DNA of 41,529 nt from Bacteroidaceae bacterium (GTDB lineage Bacteria > Bacteroidota > Bacteroidia > Bacteroidales > Bacteroidaceae): NCBI GenBank assembly GCA_024398495.1, contig JAKSJA010000016.1, positions 1 to 41,529 of the forward strand. Reading direction: 5' to 3'. Shown piece after piece: positions 16,963-26,708 of the stretch. Below the pieces are notes generated by a model, which was given only the letters and a program-made list of their open reading frames with translations, was not told the origin of the DNA and did no database searches. The first letter of the stretch is position 1, and the number at the start of each line of letters is the position of its first letter. Position numbers and translations under genes: made by a program.

Positions 16963-17934
16963 TTAATATTCTCTGTTAGTGAGATTTGCGATATAGGACC
17001 GCAAAATATGCTTTCGATTTTCATCTACATTTACAGCATCCAGATATTTCTGAGCAGCATTGAAACACTCTGTGACCTTGGCTTCGCTGAGTTGGCGTAT
17101 TCCTATCTCATCATACAAACGAGTGACAGCGGTAATCTTCTCATCACGGTCAAAATCTTTTTTCATGCACCAACTCTGCAATTCTGCACGCTGACGGTCG
17201 TCAGCAAGATTGAAGGCATTGATGAGCATATAGGTCTTCTTGTTAGAAACGATGTCGCCACCGAGTTTCTTCTTGAACACTTTGTCATCGCCATACACAT
17301 CAAGGTAATCATCCTGCAACTGATATGCCAAACCTACCATTTCACCGAACTTATAAAGATTTTCAATATCTTCCTGAGGGGCATTGGCAAGAAGTGCTCC
17401 TATCTTCATAGAACAAGCCAAAAGGACACTCGTCTTGAGGCGTATCATCTCTATATATTCTGCCTCTGTCACCGTTTCACGAGTTTCAAATTCCATATCA
17501 TATTCTTGTCCTTCGCCTATCTCCAATGCCGTTTCCGTGAAACAGTCAAGAACAGAATGTAGATTGTTTGGGTTCTGCTGCATCATCTTGAAAGCAAGCA
17601 CAAGCATTGCATCACCGGAAAGTATCGCCTTGTTGGGGCTCCATCGCTTATGAACGGTAGGATAACCACGGCGGACATCACTATCATCCATGAGGTCATC
17701 ATGAAGAAGAGTATAGTTATGATAGGTCTCTATGGCAGCAGCAGATGACAATATGTTATCAACATCTTCCCTATAAAGATTATAGCTCATAAGCATCAGC
17801 ACTGGACGCACACGTTTTCCACCGATGGAAAGGACATATTTCACCGGTTCGTAAAGACTTTGCGGTCGTCTGTCGTATGGAAGACATTCAAGATAAGTAT
17901 TTATCTTTGAGAGGATTTCAGTTGATGAGTACAT
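16963..17934 (-). CDS. Polyprenyl diphosphate synthase
   Basis: A 323-aa all-helical trans-prenyltransferase that condenses IPP with allylic diphosphates. The first aspartate-rich motif is D79-D80-L-M-D83 with RRG at 88-90, and the second is D208-D209-Y-L-D212. GGKRVRP at 38-44 binds IPP. The first motif lacks the two-residue insertion of E. coli IspA-type farnesyl synthases, and Tyr74 stands five residues before it, so product length (C15, C20 or longer) is uncertain. The product would feed menaquinone or undecaprenyl synthesis. It lies 19 bp after the TonB-like gene and 42 bp before tatD. Confidence 0.93.
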   Translation of the reverse strand: MYSSTEILSKINTYLECLPYDRRPQSLYEPVKYVLSIGGKRVRPVLMLMSYNLYREDVDNILSSAAAIETYHNYTLLHDDLMDDSDVRRGYPTVHKRWSPNKAILSGDAMLVLAFKMMQQNPNNLHSVLDCFTETALEIGEGQEYDMEFETRETVTEAEYIEMIRLKTSVLLACSMKIGALLANAPQEDIENLYKFGEMVGLAYQLQDDYLDVYGDDKVFKKKLGGDIVSNKKTYMLINAFNLADDRQRAELQSWCMKKDFDRDEKITAVTRLYDEIGIRQLSEAKVTECFNAAQKYLDAVNVDENRKHILRSYIANLTNREY

Positions 17935-17953
17935 AATATATTTATACTTGAAA

Positions 17954-18670
17954 TTATAATTTGAAAACTATTGGTATCATTATCTTGGTGCATACCGGCT
18001 TTCCTTTGTGTTTGCCCGGTTGCCACGACGGCATGGATTTTATGACACGCAACGCTTCTGCGTCACATAACTTACTGACATGTTTTACTACTTTTACATT
18101 TGAGACAGATCCGTCTTTATTGATAATGAATGTAACCTTGCATGTGCCTTGGATATTCTGACGTTGTGCCGATGCAGGATATTTGAGGTTTGCCGTAAGC
18201 CATTTCATAAATTCCACCATACCACCTGGGAAAGACGGAAGTTCTTCCACAATACGAAACACAGAATCCTTCTGCTGTTCTGTCATCTCCACCTGAGAAA
18301 TGGGGTCATTATGGAGTTGATCTTCCGGCAGGAGTTCCCTAACAGAAGTCTGATTGTCAGCAACTTCCGGTGTTTCCATATTCACCGCCTCCTGTTTGGT
18401 ATTGTCAACGATGTTAATATCCTCTATTTTCTTTACTTCCTGTTGTGGCTTGGGGGCGGTGATGACAGGGTCTTCTTTCAGCAACGGAATCATATCCAAT
18501 TCACGAGCAATATCCTGATGTATATTGCGTTGAAGTGCCTCATTTCCAGAGGATGCCCCACCCCATTCCAAGGCAATATACAATGCCAAAAGTGCAACAA
18601 CTATACCCACCAGAAAAAAGGTAAGTCTATAGTTGTCAAGATTCGCTTTCGGAGATTTTTTCGTTTCCAC
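17954..18670 (-). CDS. Second TonB-family protein
   Basis: A 238-aa protein with GTG start at 18670; no in-frame ATG occurs before the membrane helix, so the GTG is needed. One transmembrane helix at about 15-35, a periplasmic linker rich in Glu, Gln and Pro (about 45-140), and a C-terminal TonB domain (about 150-238) with ELPSFPGGMVEFMKWLTANL, YPASAQRQNIQGTCKVTFII and SMPSWQPGKHKGKPV. It has no ExbB/ExbD neighbours, so it may borrow those encoded at 5094-7221. A -7 box ends only five bases before its GTG. It heads the operon with polyprenyl synthase and tatD. Confidence 0.9.
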   Translation of the reverse strand: METKKSPKANLDNYRLTFFLVGIVVALLALYIALEWGGASSGNEALQRNIHQDIARELDMIPLLKEDPVITAPKPQQEVKKIEDINIVDNTKQEAVNMETPEVADNQTSVRELLPEDQLHNDPISQVEMTEQQKDSVFRIVEELPSFPGGMVEFMKWLTANLKYPASAQRQNIQGTCKVTFIINKDGSVSNVKVVKHVSKLCDAEALRVIKSMPSWQPGKHKGKPVCTKIMIPIVFKL

Positions 18671-18675
18671 GAATG

Positions 18676-18683
18676 CAAAAATA
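18676..18683 (-). promoter_or_regulatory. -7 box of the second tonB-like gene, adjacent to its start codon
   Basis: TATTTTTG on the minus strand, ending five bases before GTG 18670. It implies a leaderless or nearly leaderless mRNA. No clear -33 TTTG. Confidence 0.45.
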
Positions 18684-18703
18684 ATAAAACTTTCGTTTTT
18701 ACG

Positions 18704-18734
18704 TTTGATAATTATATATTTTTAATTAAATTTG
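18704..18734 (+). promoter_or_regulatory. Promoter of the porQ-cmk-glycogen operon
   Basis: TTTG at 18704-18707, 19 bp, TAAATTTG at 18727-18734: a full consensus match. The box ends four bases before the GTG start codon of porQ, so the message is predicted to start at or next to the codon. Confidence 0.75.
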
Positions 18735-18738
18735 CAAC

Positions 18739-19728
18739 GTGAGTATAACAGAACGAAAGCAACACACAAATGCAGATGCAAACTACTACAGACGGTACTT
18801 GACGAGTATTGTCTGTCTTGTATTTACTCTCATCACTCTTTCTGCCCAGGAAAGTCAGACGGATTATAATTTTTTACATCTGCCAGCCAGTGCGCATGTA
18901 GGAGGATTAGGTGGCGACAACATCTCTATCATCAACGATGATGCCTCGCTCATGTTCAGCAATCCTGCACTCGTAAGTTGTGTCAGCGACAAGACAATAA
19001 ACCTAAACTTCATGACCTATATGCAAGGAAGCGTGACTGGCAGTGCTTCGTTTACCAAGATTATCGGCAAACGTTCCACATTAGGCATCGGAGCACAGTT
19101 CATTGACTATGGGAGCATGAAGGAAACGAATGCAGACAATGTCGAGTTGGGAAACTTCTCCGCCAGCGACTTTGCGTTATCCGGAGTATTTGCATACAAC
19201 CTTACTGACAGAATTGTTGGTGGTGTCACAGCGAAAGCCATATACTCACATATAGGCAGTTATAATTCTTTTGCCATGGGTGTAGATTTGGGACTGAATT
19301 ACTTCAATGAAAACTCTGATTTCTCCGCATCCATTGTGGCACGTAACCTCGGTGGCCAACTGAAAGCGTACGACGACACTTACGAAGCAATACCGTTCAA
19401 TATGTCTGTCGGTATCACAAAACGTCTGAAAGGAGCACCTTTTCGCCCTTCCGTGACATTCATCGACATCACCGACTGGACATACGACAAATTACTTGAG
19501 CATATTATCATCGGCACGGACGTGCTGTTAGGGAACACCATATATATATGTGCGGCATATAACTTCAAGCGCGCAGAAGAGATGAAACTTGTCGATGAGA
19601 GCACTCATGGTGCAGGATGGTCATTTGGCGGTGGTCTTGAACTGCAAAAGTTCAAACTGCAGATGGCATACGCAAAATACCATGTATCATCCTCATCGTT
19701 TCTCATAAATATCAGTTATTCATTATGA
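18739..19728 (+). CDS. porQ: Type IX secretion system protein PorQ
   Basis: A 329-aa outer-membrane barrel protein of the T9SS attachment machinery, where PorQ acts with PorU, PorV and PorZ to join cargo to the cell surface. GTG 18739 is the only start that keeps the signal segment ([18 protein letters not shown], ending near residue 37). The mature start ([32 protein letters not shown]) is the characteristic PorQ/PorV-like N-terminal region, and the protein ends with LINISYSL. Placement directly before cmk, with an ATGA overlap, is the order I know for porQ in Bacteroidales. No other T9SS gene is in the window. Confidence 0.88.
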   Translation: MSITERKQHTNADANYYRRYLTSIVCLVFTLITLSAQESQTDYNFLHLPASAHVGGLGGDNISIINDDASLMFSNPALVSCVSDKTINLNFMTYMQGSVTGSASFTKIIGKRSTLGIGAQFIDYGSMKETNADNVELGNFSASDFALSGVFAYNLTDRIVGGVTAKAIYSHIGSYNSFAMGVDLGLNYFNENSDFSASIVARNLGGQLKAYDDTYEAIPFNMSVGITKRLKGAPFRPSVTFIDITDWTYDKLLEHIIIGTDVLLGNTIYICAAYNFKRAEEMKLVDESTHGAGWSFGGGLELQKFKLQMAYAKYHVSSSSFLINISYSL

Positions 19729-20423
19729 AAAAAATAGTAATAGCAATAGACGGTCATTCCTCATGCGGGAAGAGTACAATGGCAAAGTCACTTGCCAAGA
19801 AAATCGGTTATGTGTATATTGATACTGGAGCCATGTACAGAGCTGTCACCTTGTATGCCATGCGCAACAACATTATTACTGATGACAACAGCATTGATGA
19901 GGACAGGTTAAGACAGGAACTTAAGAATATCATCATCAGTTTTAAGCTCAATGGTGAGAAAGTTCCAGAAACATATCTCAACGGAGAAAACGTGGAAAAG
20001 GAAATCCGTGGCATAGAAGTATCCGGACACGTAAGTCCGATTGCTGCGGTAGGTTTTGTACGCGAGTTCCTTGTTGCACAACAGCAACGAATGGGTACGG
20101 AAAAGGGAATTGTCATGGACGGCAGAGACATCGGGACAATAGTATTTCCTGATGCAGAACTGAAAATATTTGTAACAGCCTCAGCAGAGATTCGTGCTCA
20201 AAGACGTTTTGACGAGATGAAAGCAAAAGGCATGGAGGCTGATTACGAAAAGATACTTGAAAACGTCAAGACACGTGACCACATAGATTCGCATCGTGCG
20301 GTAGGTCCTCTGAAAAAAGCCGATGACGCTTTGTTGTTGGATAACTCTGACATGACATTGGAACAACAGGACACGTGGCTGATGGAGAAATTTAACGAGA
20401 TAACAAAAAAACAAACAACATAA
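19725..20423 (+). CDS. cmk: Cytidylate kinase
   Basis: A 232-aa cytosolic kinase phosphorylating CMP and dCMP with ATP. The P-loop GHSSCGKST is at residues 9-17, [15 protein letters not shown] at about 31-45 binds CMP, and [19 protein letters not shown] (about 128-146) and RFDEMKAKG (lid) are intact. An additional 40-residue insert domain after the CMP site is normal for bacterial Cmk. Its ATG overlaps the porQ stop by four bases, and the debranching gene follows after four bases. Confidence 0.97.
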   Translation: MKKIVIAIDGHSSCGKSTMAKSLAKKIGYVYIDTGAMYRAVTLYAMRNNIITDDNSIDEDRLRQELKNIIISFKLNGEKVPETYLNGENVEKEIRGIEVSGHVSPIAAVGFVREFLVAQQQRMGTEKGIVMDGRDIGTIVFPDAELKIFVTASAEIRAQRRFDEMKAKGMEADYEKILENVKTRDHIDSHRAVGPLKKADDALLLDNSDMTLEQQDTWLMEKFNEITKKQTT

Positions 20424-20427
20424 AGAT

Positions 20428-22422
20428 ATGGGATATTTGCGTTTTGAAAAAGCCCTGATGACAAACCTCGAATATTCGCTAAAAAAGGAATATCTGAGGA
20501 CAAACAGGACAGGAGCATACGCGAGCAGCACTATCGTTGACTGCAATACGCGAAAATACCATGGACTGCTGGTAACACACGCACCAGATGTAGGACCAGG
20601 GCGTTTCGTATTGTTGTCCACTTTGGATATCAGCGTAGAACAACACGGTGCATTATTTAATTTAGGGATACACAAATACGGAGGAAATGTATTCAATCCT
20701 ACGGGACATAAGTATATCCGAGAGTTTGACGGTGACTGCATACTGACGACAACATATCGCGTTGGTGGCGTCGTCCTGAAGAAGGAACTGATACTGCAAA
20801 AGGACGAAGACCGCGTATTGCTCCGATACACGTTGACAGAAAGTACGGGAGGTGGAGTAAAACTGCGTTTCCAACCTTATATGGCATTCCGTTCGGTACG
20901 TACCTACACACACGAAAATGGTGCTGCAAGCAGAGATTATGAGAATGTCGACAATGGCATCAGCATGTCAATGTATAACAAATTCCCTACCCTTTTCATG
21001 CAGTTGTCGAAACAAAATGAATTTGTGTATGAGCCCGACTGGTACAGAGGTGTAGAATATCCAAAAGAACAGGAACGTGGATATGCCACACAGGAAGACT
21101 TGTATGTTCCAGGGTATTTTGTGGTTCCTATGCGAAAAGGCGAGAGTGTAATCTTCGCTGCAGGGACATCAGAGTATGCCAGCGACAAACTGAAACGACT
21201 GTTTGAAGAAGAGGCTACAAAACAAGATAAATGGGATAATTATTATCATTGTCTGAAAAGTAGTGCTCATCAATTCCATTTCACACGTAATAACGACAGT
21301 TACATATTGTCTGGTTATCCTTGGTTTGACTGTCGTGCAAGAGATGAGTTCATCGCCTTACCTGGGCTGACACTTTCTACTGGAGAGACAGAGTATTTTG
21401 AAGACTGTATGAAGACTGCCCAAAAAGCGATCAAGGACTTCATCAAAAACACAAAGAAAACAGTAAGCCTTCGAGAGCTCGACCGTCCTGACGTATTCTT
21501 ATGGGTAATATGGGCAATACAGCAATATGCAAAACACGCTGGCACAAGTGTCTGCAAGAAGAAATACAGCAAACTGGTCACAGATATCATTGATTTTATA
21601 ATGAGTAACAAGCATCCAAATCTGGAGTTGCACAAAAACGGCCTTGTAAGCACAAACGGTCGTGATATCGCTATGACATGGATGAACTCGAGCAATGACA
21701 ACAGACGACCTATACTACCTCGTTCAGGATATGTAGTGGAATTCAATGCATTATGGTACAATGCACTCCTATTTGCAAATGACTTACTTCCTCAGTCGGA
21801 AAAAGAGAAAAGCAAGACATATATCAAAACAGCAGAGAAGTGCCAGTCATCATTCATCTCTACATTCTTGAATAAATACGGATATCTATATGACTATGTT
21901 GATGGTTTCACCATCGACTGGAGCGTAAGGCCTAACATGATATTTGCTGTAGCCTTCGACTATTCTCCGCTTGACAACAATCAAAAGAAGAATGTCCTGG
22001 ATATATGCACAAGAGAATTGCTCACACCAAAGGGAATACGTTCCCTATCTCCAAAAAGCGGTGGTTACAATCCGCTTTATGTTGGTCCTCAGCATGAAAG
22101 AGACTATGCATATCATCAGGGGACAGCATGGCCGTGGTTAGAAGGTTTCTATCTTGAGGCCTGTCTGAAAGTGTATAAGCGTTCACGACTGAGTTTCGTA
22201 CAACGACAGATAATAGGATTCGAAGAAGAAATTGCATATCACGCAATAGGTACTATACCGGAACTCTTTGACGGGAACCCACCGTTCCATGGCAGAGGAG
22301 CATACGCCTTTGCTATCAACGTGGCAGAACTTCTCAGAATAAATGAAATCATATCTCAGTTCAACACAATGTCACAAGTCGCCACTACGACCTCTGACCA
22401 TAAAATAAGCAAGGAACTATGA
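20428..22422 (+). CDS. Glycogen debranching enzyme (amylo-alpha-1,6-glucosidase, GH133-like)
   Basis: A 664-aa cytosolic enzyme with an N-terminal beta-sandwich domain of the bacterial/archaeal GDE type (about 15-230, with TNRTGAYASSTIVDCNTRKYHGLLV) and a C-terminal alpha/alpha-barrel (about 280-650). In the barrel GYPWFDCRARDEFIALPGL, GRDIAMTWMNSS and GYNPLYVGPQHERDYAYHQG hold the Asp/Glu residues expected for the active centre. It removes alpha-1,6 branch points from glycogen or limit dextrins. It is followed, with overlap, by a glycosyltransferase and a GH57 gene, a trio seen as a glycogen module in Bacteroidetes. Confidence 0.93.
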   Translation: MGYLRFEKALMTNLEYSLKKEYLRTNRTGAYASSTIVDCNTRKYHGLLVTHAPDVGPGRFVLLSTLDISVEQHGALFNLGIHKYGGNVFNPTGHKYIREFDGDCILTTTYRVGGVVLKKELILQKDEDRVLLRYTLTESTGGGVKLRFQPYMAFRSVRTYTHENGAASRDYENVDNGISMSMYNKFPTLFMQLSKQNEFVYEPDWYRGVEYPKEQERGYATQEDLYVPGYFVVPMRKGESVIFAAGTSEYASDKLKRLFEEEATKQDKWDNYYHCLKSSAHQFHFTRNNDSYILSGYPWFDCRARDEFIALPGLTLSTGETEYFEDCMKTAQKAIKDFIKNTKKTVSLRELDRPDVFLWVIWAIQQYAKHAGTSVCKKKYSKLVTDIIDFIMSNKHPNLELHKNGLVSTNGRDIAMTWMNSSNDNRRPILPRSGYVVEFNALWYNALLFANDLLPQSEKEKSKTYIKTAEKCQSSFISTFLNKYGYLYDYVDGFTIDWSVRPNMIFAVAFDYSPLDNNQKKNVLDICTRELLTPKGIRSLSPKSGGYNPLYVGPQHERDYAYHQGTAWPWLEGFYLEACLKVYKRSRLSFVQRQIIGFEEEIAYHAIGTIPELFDGNPPFHGRGAYAFAINVAELLRINEIISQFNTMSQVATTTSDHKISKEL

Positions 22423-23696
22423 AAGTATTGATGTTTGGATGGGAGTTTCCTCCTCACATTCTCGGGGGACTGGGAACGGCAAGTTACGGATTGACAAAAG
22501 GCTTGGCTGCACAAAATGACATGGACATTACCTTCTGTCTTCCAGCCCCATGGGGTGATGAGGACAAGTCGTTCATGAACATCATACCGATGAACTGCGT
22601 GCCTATAGTATGGAGAAATGCAGACTATGACTATGTGAACGGGCGAATAGGGAAACTCATTGATCCTAACCTATATTATTCTTTACGTGACCATATTTAT
22701 GCCGATTTCAATTATAGATACGTAAATGATTTGGGCTGCATCGAGTTCAGTGGAAGGTATCCAGAAAACCTACACGAAGAAATAAATAATTACAGTATAG
22801 TTGCCGGTGTCGTAGCACGCCAACAGGAGTTTGACATCATACATGCACACGACTGGCTGACATATCCGGCAGGTATCCATGCAAAACAGGTTAGTGGAAA
22901 ACCACTTGTCATACATGTCCATGCAACAGATTTCGACCGATCAAGAGGAAATGTAAACCCTACTGTCTATGGCATAGAGAAGAATGGTATGGACCATGCA
23001 GACTGCATAATGTGCGTCAGCGAACTGACACGACAGACGGTAATAAATCAGTATCATCAAGATCCTAACAAGTGTTTTGCAATGCACAACGCAGTATATC
23101 CGCTTGCACAGGAATATCAAGATATACCACGTCCTGACCACACAGGAAAAGAAAAGGTTGTGACATTCCTCGGACGTCTTACCATGCAGAAAGGTCCAGA
23201 ATATTTTGTCGAAGCAGCAAGTCTTGTACTGCACCGTACTCACAACATTCGTTTTTGTATGGCAGGAAATGGTGATATGATGCAACAGATGATATGGTTG
23301 GTGGCAGAGCGCGGAATTGCTGACCGTTTCCACTTCCCAGGCTTTATGCGAGGGAAACAGGTATACGAATGCTTAAAAGACTCTGATGTGTATGTGATGC
23401 CATCAGTAAGTGAACCTTTCGGCATTTCACCTCTGGAAGCAATGCAATGTGGAACACCAAGTATAATATCCAAACAGAGTGGTTGTGGAGAAATACTGAC
23501 AAACTGCATAAAGGTAGATTATTGGGATATTCATTCTATGGCAGATGCCATTTACTCTATATGTAACAACGAATCTCTCTTCCGCTATCTGCAGGAAGAA
23601 GGAAAGAAGGAAGTTGACCAGATTACATGGGAAAAGGTGGGGATGCGCATTCGCCATCTATATGAGAAAACTATACAAAAATATTACGGACAATAA
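22419..23696 (+). CDS. GT-B glycosyltransferase, glycogen/starch-synthase-like
   Basis: A 425-aa two-domain GT-B enzyme. The N-terminal domain starts MKVLMFGWEFPPHILGGLGTASYGL, the starch/glycogen-synthase-type nucleotide-sugar loop with Gly-Gly-Leu-Gly, and contains DIIHAHDWLTYPAG. The C-terminal domain (about 240-420) has VVTFLGRLTMQKGPEYFVEA and the E-x7-E motif EPFGISPLE used by GT4/GT5 retaining enzymes. Neighbours (debranching enzyme before, four-base overlap; GH57 after, 12 bp) make alpha-glucan synthesis the likely role. Strict GT5 versus GT4 assignment needs a profile search. Confidence 0.9.
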   Translation: MKVLMFGWEFPPHILGGLGTASYGLTKGLAAQNDMDITFCLPAPWGDEDKSFMNIIPMNCVPIVWRNADYDYVNGRIGKLIDPNLYYSLRDHIYADFNYRYVNDLGCIEFSGRYPENLHEEINNYSIVAGVVARQQEFDIIHAHDWLTYPAGIHAKQVSGKPLVIHVHATDFDRSRGNVNPTVYGIEKNGMDHADCIMCVSELTRQTVINQYHQDPNKCFAMHNAVYPLAQEYQDIPRPDHTGKEKVVTFLGRLTMQKGPEYFVEAASLVLHRTHNIRFCMAGNGDMMQQMIWLVAERGIADRFHFPGFMRGKQVYECLKDSDVYVMPSVSEPFGISPLEAMQCGTPSIISKQSGCGEILTNCIKVDYWDIHSMADAIYSICNNESLFRYLQEEGKKEVDQITWEKVGMRIRHLYEKTIQKYYGQ

Positions 23697-23708
23697 TAAC
23701 ACAAAGAT

Positions 23709-25055
23709 ATGAAGACAGTATGTTTATATTTCGAGATGCACCAGATAATACATCTCAAGAGGTATCGCTTCTTTGACATTGGTACTGACGCATATTATTA
23801 CGATGACTTTGAAAACGAGCGCAGTATATCGGAGATTGCAGAGAAGTCATACATCCCAACCTTGACATGTCTGCTGAGAATGGTAAAAGACAATAAAAAA
23901 GATTTCAAATTTGCCATCTCTCTGTCAGGATGCGGAATAGAACAATTGGAGATGCATGCTCCAAAGGTTTTGGACTTGCTGAAAGAACTTGCAGATACAG
24001 GATGTGTAGAATTCCTTGCTGAACCATATTCACACGGTCTTGCTTCACTGGCTAATGAAGACTGTTTCCGCATCGAAGTCAAAGAACAGATGCAGAAGAT
24101 GAAAGAATACTTTGGGCAGACACCAAAGGTATTCAGAAATTCGTCACTCATCTACTCCAATGACATCGGAAGACAAGTTGCAGAAATGGGATTCAAAGGT
24201 ATGTTAACAGAAGGTGCAGAGCATGTACTTGGATGGAAATCACCACATTACATTTATTCATGCACAGAAGCTCCAAAACTGAAACTATTGTTGCGCGATG
24301 TCAATCTGTCTGATGACATATCACTACGTTTCAACGACAGCAGTTGGAGTGAATATCCACTCTTTGCTGATAAATACGTAAAGAAAATCGCAGACCTTCC
24401 TAAAGAGGAACAGGTTATAAATATCTTTATGGAATTATCTGCATTGGGCATGTCACAGCCATTGTCATCCAACATACTGCAGTTCTTGGAAGCACTTCCT
24501 GCAGAAATGAAGAAACAGGGAATAACATTCTCTACGCCATCGGAAGTGTTTACAAAACTAAAGGCTGTCGATACCCTTGACGTACCTGACACATTGTCAT
24601 GGGTTGATGAAGAACGAGATGTCAGTTGCTGGCTGGGAAATACCATGCAGAGAGAAGCCTTCAACAAACTCTATTCATTGGCAGACCGTCTGATGGTGAC
24701 ACGCGATGCACACCTGATACAGGAATGGTACTATCTGCAGGCATCAAACAATTTCCGTTTCATGACCACAAAACCGAATTATGTGGGATTCAACCGCGGT
24801 ATATATACTGATGCATTCGACGCATTCACCAATTATATGAACATTCTTAGCGATTTCATCAATCGTGTCAACACTCTCTACCCACCAGAGATAGACAATG
24901 AGGAACTGAACAGTTATCTCACCACCATAGAAAACATGGGCAAAGAGTTAGAAAACCGCGACAAGGAGATACTCAGTCTGAGAACAGAATTGGAAAAATA
25001 TGCTAAGAATAAAGAAAAAACACATCCTGGAAAAAGCAATTCAGTAAAGAAATGA
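23709..25055 (+). CDS. GH57-family alpha-amylase or glucanotransferase
   Basis: A 448-aa protein beginning KTVCLYFEMHQ, the GH57 N-terminal strand with the conserved His. Further family features are FKFAISLSGCGIEQL (about 62-76), VEFLAEPYSHGLASL (about 99-113, conserved region with Glu and His), FRNSSLIYSNDIG (about 140) and a Trp-rich LGWKSPHYIYS segment. The last 50 residues form a predicted coiled coil (NEELNSYLTTIENMGKELEN...). GH57 enzymes act on alpha-1,4 glucans, and the neighbours fit glycogen or maltodextrin turnover. No signal peptide, so cytosolic. I could not place the nucleophile with certainty. Confidence 0.88.
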   Translation: MKTVCLYFEMHQIIHLKRYRFFDIGTDAYYYDDFENERSISEIAEKSYIPTLTCLLRMVKDNKKDFKFAISLSGCGIEQLEMHAPKVLDLLKELADTGCVEFLAEPYSHGLASLANEDCFRIEVKEQMQKMKEYFGQTPKVFRNSSLIYSNDIGRQVAEMGFKGMLTEGAEHVLGWKSPHYIYSCTEAPKLKLLLRDVNLSDDISLRFNDSSWSEYPLFADKYVKKIADLPKEEQVINIFMELSALGMSQPLSSNILQFLEALPAEMKKQGITFSTPSEVFTKLKAVDTLDVPDTLSWVDEERDVSCWLGNTMQREAFNKLYSLADRLMVTRDAHLIQEWYYLQASNNFRFMTTKPNYVGFNRGIYTDAFDAFTNYMNILSDFINRVNTLYPPEIDNEELNSYLTTIENMGKELENRDKEILSLRTELEKYAKNKEKTHPGKSNSVKK

Positions 25056-26359
25056 AAAAATCATTTTTTGTAATCATCCTGTCACTGACATTTGTTGTGT
25101 CTGTTTCAGCTGAGAATTATCCATATCGAAACGATGTTCTGTGGATAACAAAACCTGATCATACAAATTGGCTCTACCAATGCGGTGAACAGGCAAAGAT
25201 AACAGTAGAGTTCTTCAAATATGGAATACCTGCTGACGGAAAACTTATCTATACCATTGCCACGGATATGCTGGATGCTGACATTAAAGACAGCGTCATG
25301 CTCGTTGGTGGTGAAGCCGTCATCAATGCTGGTACTAAACAGACTCCGGGGTTCCGTGACATAAGGTTGACTGCAAAAGTAAATGGGCAATCATATACTC
25401 ATCATGTAAAGATAGGTTTTGATGCAGACAAGATTGTACCATATACAAAAATGCCTGATGATTTCAAGATATTCTGGAATAAGCAGATTTCCGATATGCG
25501 GAAAACACCTATTCAATACACAAAAGAATATCTGCCACAAAATTCATCCGATGAGTTTGACTGCTACAGAATAAAACTGAACACTGTCGGCACATCATTT
25601 ATATATGCAAACCTCTTCATACCAAAACATAAAGTAAATTCTGCTGACAAATGTACATATCCGGTTGTACTATGCCCCCCTGGTGCAGGTATCAAGACTA
25701 TTCGTGAACCTATGCGTCACAAATACTATGCTGAAAACGGCATGATACGTATGGAGATGGAAATACACGGTCTTTTACCAGAAACAGAAGAGTCCGTATT
25801 CAAGACAATGGCACATGATTTCGACTACATCACATTCAACATACAGGATAAGGACAAATACTATATGAAGAATGTCTATCTTGCTTGTATCCGAGCTATG
25901 GACTTTCTGTGTTCTCTCCCTGAATGGGATGGTAAGAATGCCATAGTACAGGGTGGCAGCCAAGGAGGAGCACTGAGCATCATCACTGGCGCGCTGCATG
26001 AAAAGGTGACGCAAAGCATTGTCAATCATCCGGCATTAAGTGATATGGCTGCATATCGTGAAGAGGGCAGGACTGGAGGATGGCCACATTTACAAAAAAA
26101 GAAGCACATCGTCCTTACAGATGAAGTAACAAACACACTGCAATATTACGATGTTGTAAACTTTGCCCGCACCATCGCATGTCCTGTCTATATGACGTGG
26201 GGATATAATGACAATTCATGTCCTCCTACCACATCGTATGCAGTATGGAACAGCATCAATGCTCCGAAAGAATGTCTCTTGACACCTATAAATGAACATT
26301 GGGCATCAGATGCAACAGAATATACACACATGCTGTGGATAAAAAAGCATCTGAAATAA
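25052..26359 (+). CDS. Exported acetyl xylan esterase (CE7/AXE1-like)
   Basis: A 435-aa alpha/beta-hydrolase with signal peptide (MKKSFFVIILSLTFVVSVSA). An N-terminal beta-domain of about 130 residues precedes the catalytic domain. The triad can be placed as Ser303 in GGSQGG, Asp387 in GYNDNSCPP and His416 in NEHWAS; the RTGGWPHL loop is also typical of CE7. CE7 enzymes deacetylate xylo-oligosaccharides and cephalosporins. Its start overlaps the stop of the GH57 gene (ATGA), so it is the last gene of the porQ operon although its substrate differs from that of the glycogen enzymes. Confidence 0.88.
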   Translation: MKKSFFVIILSLTFVVSVSAENYPYRNDVLWITKPDHTNWLYQCGEQAKITVEFFKYGIPADGKLIYTIATDMLDADIKDSVMLVGGEAVINAGTKQTPGFRDIRLTAKVNGQSYTHHVKIGFDADKIVPYTKMPDDFKIFWNKQISDMRKTPIQYTKEYLPQNSSDEFDCYRIKLNTVGTSFIYANLFIPKHKVNSADKCTYPVVLCPPGAGIKTIREPMRHKYYAENGMIRMEMEIHGLLPETEESVFKTMAHDFDYITFNIQDKDKYYMKNVYLACIRAMDFLCSLPEWDGKNAIVQGGSQGGALSIITGALHEKVTQSIVNHPALSDMAAYREEGRTGGWPHLQKKKHIVLTDEVTNTLQYYDVVNFARTIACPVYMTWGYNDNSCPPTTSYAVWNSINAPKECLLTPINEHWASDATEYTHMLWIKKHLK

Positions 26360-26424
26360 ATGGCACGGGATTTGTTGTCTCATAAATACAGAAAATTTTA
26401 ATTTTTAACCAAAAACTATAAAAT

Positions 26425-26694
26425 ATGAAAATACAACCATTAGCAGACAGAGTTTTAGTAAAACCAACTCCTGCAGAAGAAAAAGTTGGTGGCATCATCA
26501 TTCCTGACACTGCCAAAGAAAAACCGCTTCAAGGCGAAATCATTGCTACAGGCAAGGGAACAAAAGACGAACCTATGGAACTCAAAGAGGGAGACGTAAT
26601 CCTTTATGGAAAGTATTCGGGCAATGAGATAGAGTTTGAAGGAGAGAAATATCTGATGATGCGTCAGAGCGATGTATTGGCAATCGTTTCGTAA
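26425..26694 (+). CDS. groES: Co-chaperonin GroES (Hsp10)
   Basis: An 89-aa lid subunit of the GroEL chaperonin, cytosolic. [20 protein letters not shown], the mobile loop [13 protein letters not shown] (about 20-35) and the C-terminal [13 protein letters not shown] are all conserved. It is slightly shorter than E. coli GroES (97 aa), as in other Bacteroidetes. I see no CIRCE inverted repeat upstream, and only a weak TTTG at 26371 without a matching -7 box, so heat control is not explained by the sequence. groEL follows after 120 bp holding a repeat element. Confidence 0.98.
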   Translation: MKIQPLADRVLVKPTPAEEKVGGIIIPDTAKEKPLQGEIIATGKGTKDEPMELKEGDVILYGKYSGNEIEFEGEKYLMMRQSDVLAIVS

Positions 26695-26708
26695 CGATAA
26701 CGATAAGA

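Noticed and set aside
26360-26424. CIRCE operator upstream of groES
   Set aside because: No TTAGCACTC / GAGTGCTAA inverted repeat can be found.
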